In this document: positions 34,564 to 41,933 of the stretch, piece after piece
Position numbering within the stretch: the stretch's first letter is position 1
Layout of the letters: each line of letters opens with the position of its first letter
Notes under the pieces: model-generated
Database searches by the model: none
What the model was told of the DNA's origin: nothing
What the model saw: only the letters and a program-made list of their open reading frames with translations
Assembly (NCBI GenBank): GCA_964450495.1
Contig: CAYVFU010000041.1
Coordinates: forward strand, 1-41,933
Length of the DNA: 41,933 bases
DNA from: CALFUK01 sp964450495
GTDB lineage: Bacteria > Bacteroidota > Bacteroidia > Chitinophagales > Saprospiraceae
Direction: 5' to 3'
Position numbers and translations under genes: made by a program

Positions 34564-37509
34564 TTAAGGATTAACAGATGACGACTCTTTATCCGCTATT
34601 ATCGAATTATACACCACTGTTTGAATCCGCGGTCTAAATTCGTATTTGCCAAACGTATTGTTATTCATGCTTGGAAATGTTCGATTAGACAGAAAAATAA
34701 AAATCAGGTCATTTTCTGGATCCATCCACATACAAGTACCTGTAAAACCTAAGTGTCCAAAAGTTGATTCCGTTGCTTTTTCAGACATATTCAGTTTTCG
34801 ATTTTCATCTAATTCCTTCATATCAAAACCAATACCTCTTCGTGTAGATCTGTAATACCTCTCTGTAAATTTTTTGATTGTTTTGGGTTCAATAAATTGT
34901 TTGCCTCCATAGCTTCCACCATTTAATAGCATCTGCGCTAAAACGGCCAAATCCCCTGTATTTGAAAATAAACCGGCATGTCCGCTTACACCACCTAACA
35001 TTGCTGCTCCCATATCATGAACGTAACCATCTACAACTTGGCCTCTAAAATAATTATCCTTTTCAGTAGGCGGTATCCGTTTGTTATCGTGTCTGAGCAA
35101 AGGATTGTACCCTGTATCTGTCAATCCTAATGGACCATAGAATTCTTCTTGTGTGTATTGGTCAATAGGCTTACCAGTTATATTATTAATTGTCTCGTGC
35201 ATCATGTAGAAGCCGAGATCGCTGTATCGGTAATTTCTTTTTTCTCGCAATTGAGTCCCTAATATTCTGGACCAAATACTATCTCTATAATCTGACCGCA
35301 GGTATAAATCATCAGTCACTTCAATTCCAAATGAATCATTTAATGTTTTGGAATAATATTTTTTATCTACTGTGGCTTTCTTTTTCTTTGGATCTAATGT
35401 ATTCTTATAAAAAGGAACCCAACCTGCTAATCCTGCATGATGTGCAAGTATGTCTTCAATGATGATATCTGACTTATTACTGGTATCTGCTTCTGCAATA
35501 TACTGCTTAAGTGGTTTGTAAATATTAAACTTATCCTGACCTGCCAAACGCATCAATGATATTGTAGATGCCATTATTTTTGTGACAGAAGCAAGATCGT
35601 ATATATCATCTGTTTTCACTTTTATTTTTCGATCATACGTGTGGTGACCATAAGCTTTTTGAAGTACTATTTTACCATCTTTCGCGACAAGTACTTGACA
35701 GCCAGGTGCAGCACGTCTCCGCAACATTTCATCGACAATCGTATCTATTGCCATTAAAGAATCTGAAGACATCCCCACTTCCTCCGGAGTAGCATAACCA
35801 AGTATTGACAGTGGTGGACTGTATATACCATGGCCTTCGTGCAATACAGGACTTACCGTTACTGGCAGCACTCCATTAACTTCAAAGACGCCAAATAGTG
35901 CTTGGGCAGCGATGTCTTGTGCTTGATCATCATCTTCATATGCTAATAACACATTTGGAACATTACCAAAATATTTCAAAGCATATGGACTACCGAATAC
36001 AGTGAGTATAACTTTAGTTTTAGACGAGGCCAGTGTATTTATTAATTGAATTGTCGCCTCATTGAGCCCAAAATTTTTACTCGAATATTTACTCATATCC
36101 TCTAATGAGACAAACACATAATCATATGATGCACTTCTTGAAATGACAGAAGCCTGCTGACTACTCACTTGATCATGAGAAAGAGATAAGTGATCAGATT
36201 TTACAAAACTTCCAATCCTGGTCTGGAAGGCACTTCTGGATCTAGTACCTATACTAACGGTCAAGGCTTTTTTGTCATTAACCTCTGTGATCGGAAATAA
36301 CGTTTGATCGTTTTTTACGATCGTCATAGCTTTTTGTACCAAATTTGAACGCAAAGCAACTGCTTCTGAAGAATTGATATCTTCCATCACTTGCTGAACA
36401 TCTGCTACGATTGGTGTATAAAGCAAGCCTAAGTCAAACTTACTTGATAAAACCTTCCGACAACTTTCTTCTATTCTGCTAATGCTTATTTCGCCAGAAT
36501 CAACAGCCTTCTTTACTTCGCTAAATGCCAGATCCATATTTGCAGGCAAAAGAATGACATCATTTCCAGCCTTTATTGCCTCAACTTCCGCTCTTCCGTT
36601 TTTGTAGAATTTTGTCAAGGCTTTCATTTCCATTGCATCTGTAAACACTAAGCCATCAAATCCCATTTCTTTTTGCAATAGATTGGTTATCACTTTCTTG
36701 GATAAAGTCGTTGGTCTATTGGCTGCATCATCCAACGCAGGAATGCTTAAATGAGCGACCATGATACCATCTACCCCTTGATTGATCAATTGCTGAAAAG
36801 GCATTAATTCAATACTGTCCAATCTTGATCTGGGATGTGGTATAACAGGAAGGTCATAGTGTGAATCCACACTTGTATCCCCGTGCCCTGGAAAATGTTT
36901 GGCACAAGTCAGTAATCCACCATCTTGCATACCTTTCATATAAGCATAAGATTTGGCTGATACTTTCAAACGGTTTTCACCGAATGATCGATTATTTATA
37001 ACTGGGTTATCTGGATTGTTATTGACATCAACAACTGGTGCGAAATTCATATGAATACCTACGCGTTTCATTTGTGCAGCCACTTCTTTACCCATTTCAT
37101 ATATGAGATTGTCATCTCGAATGGCACCTAGCATTAGTTGTCTTGGAAAACTAACGGTATTCTTCGGGAATCTCATACCTAAGCCCCACTCTCCATCGAT
37201 ACTGATCATCAATGGCAAGTTTGACAGACGTTGGTATTCATTAGTTAATTCTGCTTGCTTATCGGGAGAGCCTTGAAAAAAGCACAATCCCCCAACATGG
37301 TATTTTTTTATTTGTTCTTTGACAGAATTAATATGATCTCTTCCAAGATCTGAATGAGCGCGTATGCTAAAGAGTTGCCCAATCTTTTCTTCTAGTGTCA
37401 TTTTAGCCATTTTGGAATCTACCCATGACTCTTTGGAGACTTGTCCATAGACATTACCAAAAGCTATGACAGTCAACATAAATATGATCAATAATTTATT
37501 GTAGTGCAT
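34564..37509 (-). CDS. GH3 beta-N-acetylglucosaminidase fused to serine hydrolase
   Basis: A 981-residue exported enzyme with a signal peptide (1-22, FGNVYG). Residues about 30-365 are a GH3 domain with the NagZ-type K204-HFPGHGDTSVDSH motif (the His is the acid/base in that subgroup) and the nucleophile Asp in FTDAMEM (about 291). Residues about 380-560 are the GH3 C-terminal domain. Residues about 575-975 are a beta-lactamase-like serine hydrolase with S641-V-T-K644, Y762-S-D764, and HLGFTGT late. The GH3 part probably cleaves GlcNAc-linked cell-wall fragments; the second may act on peptides or esters. It overlaps the upstream TMTC-like gene by 14 bp. Confidence 0.92.
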   Translation of the reverse strand: MHYNKLLIIFMLTVIAFGNVYGQVSKESWVDSKMAKMTLEEKIGQLFSIRAHSDLGRDHINSVKEQIKKYHVGGLCFFQGSPDKQAELTNEYQRLSNLPLMISIDGEWGLGMRFPKNTVSFPRQLMLGAIRDDNLIYEMGKEVAAQMKRVGIHMNFAPVVDVNNNPDNPVINNRSFGENRLKVSAKSYAYMKGMQDGGLLTCAKHFPGHGDTSVDSHYDLPVIPHPRSRLDSIELMPFQQLINQGVDGIMVAHLSIPALDDAANRPTTLSKKVITNLLQKEMGFDGLVFTDAMEMKALTKFYKNGRAEVEAIKAGNDVILLPANMDLAFSEVKKAVDSGEISISRIEESCRKVLSSKFDLGLLYTPIVADVQQVMEDINSSEAVALRSNLVQKAMTIVKNDQTLFPITEVNDKKALTVSIGTRSRSAFQTRIGSFVKSDHLSLSHDQVSSQQASVISRSASYDYVFVSLEDMSKYSSKNFGLNEATIQLINTLASSKTKVILTVFGSPYALKYFGNVPNVLLAYEDDDQAQDIAAQALFGVFEVNGVLPVTVSPVLHEGHGIYSPPLSILGYATPEEVGMSSDSLMAIDTIVDEMLRRRAAPGCQVLVAKDGKIVLQKAYGHHTYDRKIKVKTDDIYDLASVTKIMASTISLMRLAGQDKFNIYKPLKQYIAEADTSNKSDIIIEDILAHHAGLAGWVPFYKNTLDPKKKKATVDKKYYSKTLNDSFGIEVTDDLYLRSDYRDSIWSRILGTQLREKRNYRYSDLGFYMMHETINNITGKPIDQYTQEEFYGPLGLTDTGYNPLLRHDNKRIPPTEKDNYFRGQVVDGYVHDMGAAMLGGVSGHAGLFSNTGDLAVLAQMLLNGGSYGGKQFIEPKTIKKFTERYYRSTRRGIGFDMKELDENRKLNMSEKATESTFGHLGFTGTCMWMDPENDLIFIFLSNRTFPSMNNNTFGKYEFRPRIQTVVYNSIIADKESSSVNP

Positions 37510-39418
37510 TCGGATCTAATTCTAGTGCTTTAGTAATGTAATAATCTCCCTTTTCTTTATCGCCTCCATTAATGTATGCTTTGCCTAAGTTAACGTGAGC
37601 GCCGGCTAAATTGGGTTCTAATGCAAGAGCTTTTGTGAAATAATTAATACTCTCTGCATGTTTCCCCATGAATCCATGCGCAGTTCCAAGCAGACGCAGC
37701 ACTTCATAGTCCTCCGTCAAAACTGCTTGCGCTCTTTTCAAATATTCAATCGCTTTGGGGATGTTATTTTCTTTCTCTCCATATTGACGACCAAGGGCTC
37801 GATAATTTAATGCAGAATTCTTGATAGCATCTTCGTAACCAGGGTCAATATTTAATGCTCTATCATACGCTACCTCAGCTTCTTTATATCTATCTAAATA
37901 ATGTAAGGCATTCCCTTTTATAAGGTAGGCATTTTTATAATTAGGATGTATAGAAATTGCTTTATCAGCTCTAACTACAGCTTCATCTAACTGGCGCTTT
38001 TTTATCGTTGGATTTTCTTCCTTAAATGCAGCAGATGATAATGAGCCTGCCACAGCATTGTTAATTTTTGCACTGTTTTTAGAAATGTGCTTATCTGTAT
38101 TAAATAAGGTAAAGTCGTTTTTCCAAGCACCATTGCGATGAATTGTTTTTACTGTAAACAATAAAACAACAATCCCAATAATACCATAAGCAATAGACTT
38201 ATTTTCAATTTTGGTCAACAGCAAATAGCTTATTACAATCGAAAACCCGATGGATGGCATAAATAGAAATCGCTCTGACATATTTGTCCCAATCGGAAAT
38301 ACAATGTTTGACACAATCGACATTGTAATAAAGTAAAAAAGAATGCCATAACTGTATACACGTTTTTTCTTTAATCCAAGTAAAGCTAAAACAAGCAGCA
38401 CAATATTCATCACTAGCGCCAACCAAACTGATACATCACCAAAGGACATGATGTCAATATGTCTAGGATAGTAATCGTGTGTCAACGGATGAGGCACAAA
38501 CAATAATTGTATATACTTGCCTAATGTAAATGTCACCGTCGCCATAAATTCTGCTGTATCGAATGGCACATATTGACCATTCACAACTTTAAGAAATGGA
38601 TTGTTCATCAATTCGTTGGGTGCACCTCCTAAGTCCATTCCCAGAATCATTGTCCGAATGATCAAAAACCCAATCGCACCCATCAACGCAGGAACAGTAG
38701 CTTTGACTGCTTCTAGAATTGTCGCTTTATTAAAAAACCACAAACTCAAAGGGATGATTGCTAAAAAGGTAATGGTATTTTCTTTTGACATACAACCCAG
38801 AAACATAGCAATTCCAGATATTGCCAACCAGCGAAGACTGTTCGACAATTTGTTTCGGCTTTGAAAAACGGCATATAACGAAATGATTGCTCCGAGTAAA
38901 GCCAGAATTTCATCTCGCCCCTTAATGTTGGCGACCACTTCTGTATGAATCGGATGAGCAAGAAAAAGAATGCTTGCCGCCAATGCAATAACTGGCACCT
39001 TAGTTTTAGGATCAAGCTTAAATTCTTGGAAAAGACCAAACAGCAGTATGCCAATGAACCCGTACAATACTACATTCCACAAATGTCCTATAAATGGATT
39101 CTTTCCAAAAAATTGCCAGCCAACAGCAAACATTATCGGACTCAAAGGCCGGTATCTTCCCCCAGAGACAAGTTTTGCTTTTCCTTCTTCTTTGAAAAAC
39201 CCGAAGAAGGTGTCTTTTGTCAGTAATCCCGGAATTCCGGCAAAACCTTCAGTCGTGAACATATTGTCTGTGATAACTATGGCATCATCTTGCGCATAGT
39301 CGTGTGTTAATGTATTCCCATAAAGGACAAACGCAAAAACAAATATTACAATCTGATACTTCCTGATATGAGAAGAACCAGATGCTTGGACCTGCCTTTT
39401 TTGCTTAGATTTAGACAT
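37496..39418 (-). CDS. TMTC-like membrane glycosyltransferase with TPR tail
   Basis: A 640-residue protein. About ten membrane helices cover 24-430, then TPR repeats cover about 460-640 (for example YKNAYLIKGNALHYLDRYKEAEVAYDRAL and NLAGAHVNLGKAYINGGDKEKG). The luminal loop YAQDDAIVITDN near 41-52, GGRYRPLSP near 85-93 and AHPIHTEVVANIKGRDE near 154-170 match the pattern of eukaryotic TMTC O-mannosyltransferases and their bacterial homologues, a GT-C fold using lipid-linked sugar at the outer face. The acidic pair DD in the first loop is the expected catalytic site. The acceptor is unknown. The 3' end overlaps the GH3 gene by 14 bp, so the two are coupled. Confidence 0.88.
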   Translation of the reverse strand: MSKSKQKRQVQASGSSHIRKYQIVIFVFAFVLYGNTLTHDYAQDDAIVITDNMFTTEGFAGIPGLLTKDTFFGFFKEEGKAKLVSGGRYRPLSPIMFAVGWQFFGKNPFIGHLWNVVLYGFIGILLFGLFQEFKLDPKTKVPVIALAASILFLAHPIHTEVVANIKGRDEILALLGAIISLYAVFQSRNKLSNSLRWLAISGIAMFLGCMSKENTITFLAIIPLSLWFFNKATILEAVKATVPALMGAIGFLIIRTMILGMDLGGAPNELMNNPFLKVVNGQYVPFDTAEFMATVTFTLGKYIQLLFVPHPLTHDYYPRHIDIMSFGDVSVWLALVMNIVLLVLALLGLKKKRVYSYGILFYFITMSIVSNIVFPIGTNMSERFLFMPSIGFSIVISYLLLTKIENKSIAYGIIGIVVLLFTVKTIHRNGAWKNDFTLFNTDKHISKNSAKINNAVAGSLSSAAFKEENPTIKKRQLDEAVVRADKAISIHPNYKNAYLIKGNALHYLDRYKEAEVAYDRALNIDPGYEDAIKNSALNYRALGRQYGEKENNIPKAIEYLKRAQAVLTEDYEVLRLLGTAHGFMGKHAESINYFTKALALEPNLAGAHVNLGKAYINGGDKEKGDYYITKALELDPNALQ

Positions 39419-39567
39419 TATATTGATAATCAGTAAAGTTATGAATTATAAATTAGTTTAATATGTTTAATTCGACTTTCTTTTTACTCCTAAGTATCTG
39501 TATCTGAGATGACTCCTTTTCCTTCTATTCATGCTACGAATCATCTGGGATCAAGTAATTTTACCTT

Positions 39568-40515
39568 ATGGCAAATCAAATGCATCACATATTAGTGACC
39601 GATCGAGTTCATCCACATCTGCTGCAGTCGTTTTCAAAACTATATTGGGAAGTTGATTACAAGCCAGACCTCTCCTATGAAGAAGTCAAAGAAATCCTAC
39701 CAACCTATACTGGCATTATCATCAATAGTAAAATAAAGGCGACAAAAGAGTTTTTAGATCTTACAGATTCGCTTCAGTTTATTGGCCGTCTTGGGTCTGG
39801 CTTAGAGATCATTGACCTAGACTATGCAAAACAAAGAGGCGTAAAAGTATATAGTGCGCCAGAAGGAAATTGTAATGCAGTCGCTGAACATGCATTAGGG
39901 ATGCTTCTGTCATTATTCAACAATCTGCATCAAGCGAATAGTCAAGTCAAACATTTTGAATGGCTCCGAGAACAAAACAGAGGTATTGAACTATACGGTA
40001 AGACAGTAGGCATTGTTGGTTTTGGCCATACTGGTTCTTCATTTGCAAAAGTGCTTGCCGGTTTTGATGTGACTGTTTTGGCTTATGATAAATATAAAAC
40101 TGATTATACTACTGGTTTTGATTACGTACAAGAAGCAACACCTGAACAAATTAGACAAGAGTCAGACATCATCAGTTTCCATTTGCCTCTTACACCAGAA
40201 ACAAAATACTTAGCAGACCAAGAGTATTTAATGGCGTGTAAAGATGGTGTATACATCATGAATACCTCCAGAGGACAGGTATTAAATCTAGAAGATTTAC
40301 TGTTTGCATTGTCCATTAAAAAAGTTGCAGGTGCCTGTTTGGATGTTTTTGAAAATGAAAAATTTGATACACTTAAACTTGATCAAAAAGTTGTACTCAC
40401 TAAACTATTGCAATTGGACAATGTGCTTGTCTCGCCTCACGTCGCTGGCTGGACTCATGAGTCATTATTCAAAATTGCAGATACATTGGTCAGAAAGATA
40501 ACAGCTGACTTTTAG
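39568..40515 (+). CDS. D-3-phosphoglycerate dehydrogenase-like 2-hydroxyacid dehydrogenase
   Basis: A 315-residue D-isomer-specific 2-hydroxyacid dehydrogenase. The substrate arginine is in IGRLGSGLEIID (about 71-82), the NAD-binding motif is VGIVGFGHTGSSFAK (about 146-160), the glutamate is in DVFENEKFD (about 262-270), and the catalytic histidine in VSPHVAGWTHES (about 290-301). It most resembles phosphoglycerate dehydrogenase (first step of serine synthesis) but lacks the C-terminal ACT regulatory domain, and no serB or serC neighbours it, so the exact substrate is uncertain. It is transcribed alone. Confidence 0.88.
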   Translation: MANQMHHILVTDRVHPHLLQSFSKLYWEVDYKPDLSYEEVKEILPTYTGIIINSKIKATKEFLDLTDSLQFIGRLGSGLEIIDLDYAKQRGVKVYSAPEGNCNAVAEHALGMLLSLFNNLHQANSQVKHFEWLREQNRGIELYGKTVGIVGFGHTGSSFAKVLAGFDVTVLAYDKYKTDYTTGFDYVQEATPEQIRQESDIISFHLPLTPETKYLADQEYLMACKDGVYIMNTSRGQVLNLEDLLFALSIKKVAGACLDVFENEKFDTLKLDQKVVLTKLLQLDNVLVSPHVAGWTHESLFKIADTLVRKITADF

Positions 40516-40688
40516 TCCTCCCAATGCCGCCATTAAAGCCACTGTTGATAAAACATGGAGAGGATGATGTGCCCTTCCAACGTACAACTATCGGATCGGT
40601 AAAATGTTATCATGCCGCTTATTAGCGACTGGCGTTCTTCCTCATGTTCTTTAAATTTTTTCGCTCACTCAATCTTTTTCTGGTTAGC

Positions 40689-40736
40689 TTATAGCTCTTT
40701 GCAGTCCGCCAGAACGAGGACGACATAGAGCTATAA
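40689..40736. repeat. 10-bp inverted repeat, 48-bp imperfect hairpin
   Basis: TTATAGCTCT (40689-40698) and AGAGCTATAA (40727-40736) are perfect arms. The inside continues partly paired (GTCC with GGAC). It ends exactly before the ATG of the 91-codon frame at 40737. It could be the end of a small decayed mobile element or a transcript structure; no further evidence. Confidence 0.4.
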
Positions 40737-41012
40737 ATGGATAATGTTTTTAAGATAGATCTCAATGAAGGTCATAGTGTAAAAGTAAGATTGCAATTAG
40801 TTACTGATTTATTTAGCACTGCTTCTTTTAATATTGAATGGAATTCAGCGTGGAAATACGAGGTCAACAATTTGCTGCCTAACTTAAATGCTGCCTATTT
40901 AATTGATCTCGGCAATCACTTGTCTCATGTATTTTTTGGAACAAGAGCAATAGGGAATGTAAATAGAGGTCAATCTACATTAGCTGATCGGGGGCTTCTT
41001 GGGAATGTTTAA
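40737..41012 (+). CDS. Hypothetical 91-residue protein, doubtful
   Basis: An open frame of 91 codons, starting MDNVFKIDLNEGHSVKVRLQ and ending RGLLGNV. No signal peptide, membrane helix or known motif was recognised. The composition is protein-like (hydrophobic and charged residues alternate, SFNIEWNSAWKYEVNNLLP), which argues weakly for a real or once-real gene. The surrounding 1 kb looks degenerate, so it may be the remnant of a longer gene. Confidence 0.3.
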   Translation: MDNVFKIDLNEGHSVKVRLQLVTDLFSTASFNIEWNSAWKYEVNNLLPNLNAAYLIDLGNHLSHVFFGTRAIGNVNRGQSTLADRGLLGNV

Positions 41013-41510
41013 TAACTTGGTGTTTAATAAATTTACGTACTGTTTTCATCAGAGTACTATTTTCATCAGAGTATTGGTTGTTAAAATAAGACTGTTTATT
41101 ATTAAAATATTTGGCTAAGTCCTAAATAGACCATATTTTTAATTAGGAAGGTGCGTTCACCTTTCGATATATTTACTAACAGTTTAAACTTTACCACATA
41201 TAACGTTTCTGTATTTATATTTCTGTTTTTTGTCAATTACATAAAACGCTCATATAAGTATTCTTGATATTAATTTTATTGGGTTTGGTACAGAGAAGCC
41301 AATACATCATTTTCATTTAGATTTAGATCATCAATAGATGATGAATCTTTTGTATTTAAACACAATGAAAGTCGATACAAAAAAACTTCAGTTGGGCTGG
41401 TTTACTTACTCGCTTGAAATTGAGGGAAAGTTAATTGATAGTAAAATCAATACTAGTTGCTAAATTAATTCTAAGAAGTGAAAAAGGGATATACTTTAAA
41501 TAGAACTGTT
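41013..41510. other. Gap without a clear gene; tandem repeat and possible mini-ORF
   Basis: About 500 bp of AT-rich sequence. A 17-bp unit, TTTTCATCAGAGTACTA, is tandemly duplicated at 41043-41059 and 41060-41076 (15 of 17 identical). A 41-codon frame (41338-41463; MKVDTKKLQLGWFTYSLEIE from its third Met) looks somewhat protein-like but matches nothing I know and may be a gene fragment. No terminator, RNA gene or promoter could be supported. Confidence 0.4.
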
Positions 41511-41933
41511 ATGATTAGAGTCTTACGTCTACTTGTCTTTGTGGCTACAGTATATGTATTAACCACAACTTGTGTAAGTCAAATATTTAGTCAATTAACA
41601 CCACCAAATAGACAAATGCAATGTTATCAACCTGGTGACATTACAATAGATATTATTGACGTCAACTGTGGTGCAAATGGAGGGCAGCAAGAAGAATATA
41701 TTCTTATTGAAATTGGTGGTACAGGCACAGTTGATTTGGAAGGATATATCGTGGATGATAACAATGCGCCTGCTATTGGTGTAGGAAATTCGGACGGACA
41801 TGCAAGATTTCCGGGTGGTCCTTTCAACTCAGTACCTGCAGGAACTCAAATTTGTATCTATTCACAAGCTCTACCAGTTGGTTATCAAGAAGATAGTGAC
41901 CATTGGCTACTTAATATTAGTGACATGATTATT
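41511..41933 (+). CDS. Secreted lamin-tail-domain protein, 3' end cut by window
   Basis: ATG at 41511 opens a frame with no stop to the window end (141 codons). A signal peptide covers about residues 1-24 (VLRLLVFVATVYVLTTTCVSQ). The following segment fits a lamin tail domain: EEYILIEIGGTGTVDLEGYIV, then GHARFPGGPFNSVPAGTQICIYS, the beta-sandwich pattern of extracellular LTD proteins in Bacteroidota. These are often large surface proteins with a type IX secretion signal at the C-terminus, which is outside the window. The gene is incomplete. Confidence 0.75.
   Translation, partial: MIRVLRLLVFVATVYVLTTTCVSQIFSQLTPPNRQMQCYQPGDITIDIIDVNCGANGGQQEEYILIEIGGTGTVDLEGYIVDDNNAPAIGVGNSDGHARFPGGPFNSVPAGTQICIYSQALPVGYQEDSDHWLLNISDMII

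Noticed and set aside
1..41933. CRISPR array, tRNA, rRNA or prophage
   Set aside because: No regularly spaced identical repeats, no cloverleaf sequence with CCA end or anticodon arm, and no integrase or structural phage gene were recognised on either strand.

Overview
The window reads as a piece of an AT-rich chromosome from a free-living, probably aquatic member of the Bacteroidota; a Saprospiria/Chitinophagia-like lineage is my guess and is not proven. The evidence is the rplM-rpsI-rpsB-tsf block, promoters that fit the Bacteroidota TTG / TAnnTTTG consensus, an atpD-atpC pair standing apart from any other ATP synthase genes, a GxxExxY protein, secreted proteins of the kinds common in this phylum (IGxxAG-repeat protein, lamin-tail protein), and a glycoside hydrolase family 3/serine hydrolase fusion. 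No tRNA, rRNA, CRISPR array, phage or intact insertion sequence was seen.

Layout. 1-4.6 kb: an EamA transporter, then the housekeeping block rplM-rpsI-rpsB-tsf with its own promoter and terminator, then pyrH. 4.7-4.9 kb: a frameshifted remnant of a LuxR-type regulator. 5.1-9.6 kb: a MacAB-like export operon (ATPase, two different FtsX/MacB permeases, periplasmic adaptor) with a pair of palindromic repeats just before the adaptor. 9.7-10.8 kb: a DUF4406-like protein and a Crp/Fnr-type regulator on the minus strand.

10.8-21.2 kb is the main accessory block, a purine degradation island. Adenine deaminase makes hypoxanthine. XdhA/XdhB, with the maturation factor XdhC, oxidises hypoxanthine to xanthine and urate. 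Urate oxidase makes 5-hydroxyisourate. A plant-TTL-like fusion of OHCU decarboxylase and HIU hydrolase yields S-allantoin, and allantoinase opens it to allantoate. The Crp-like regulator is divergent from xdhA across only 47 bp. A GxxExxY protein sits inside the block. No purine permease, guanine deaminase or allantoate-degrading enzyme is present here.

21.3-25.7 kb (minus strand): a very large secreted protein with a degenerate TraB/GumN domain, and two tandem Hsp20 chaperones. 26.0-28.7 kb: scpA, then atpD-atpC with a good terminator. 28.7-33.5 kb: a family 4-type glycosyltransferase whose reading frame extends about 86 codons past its only canonical start codon, a small conserved-looking protein overlapping a hotdog thioesterase, a putative zinc-protease lipoprotein, an IGxxAG-repeat secreted protein, and a 43-residue membrane protein. 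33.6-39.4 kb (minus strand): a zinc-ribbon membrane protein, the GH3/serine hydrolase fusion, and a TMTC-like membrane glycosyltransferase with TPRs that overlaps it. 39.6-41.9 kb: a D-3-phosphoglycerate dehydrogenase-like enzyme, about 1 kb of poorly coding sequence, and the start of a secreted lamin-tail protein cut by the window end.

Functions are assigned from sequence motifs read by eye. No database search was run, so family names are recognition calls, and start codons were chosen by comparison with remembered family N-termini.
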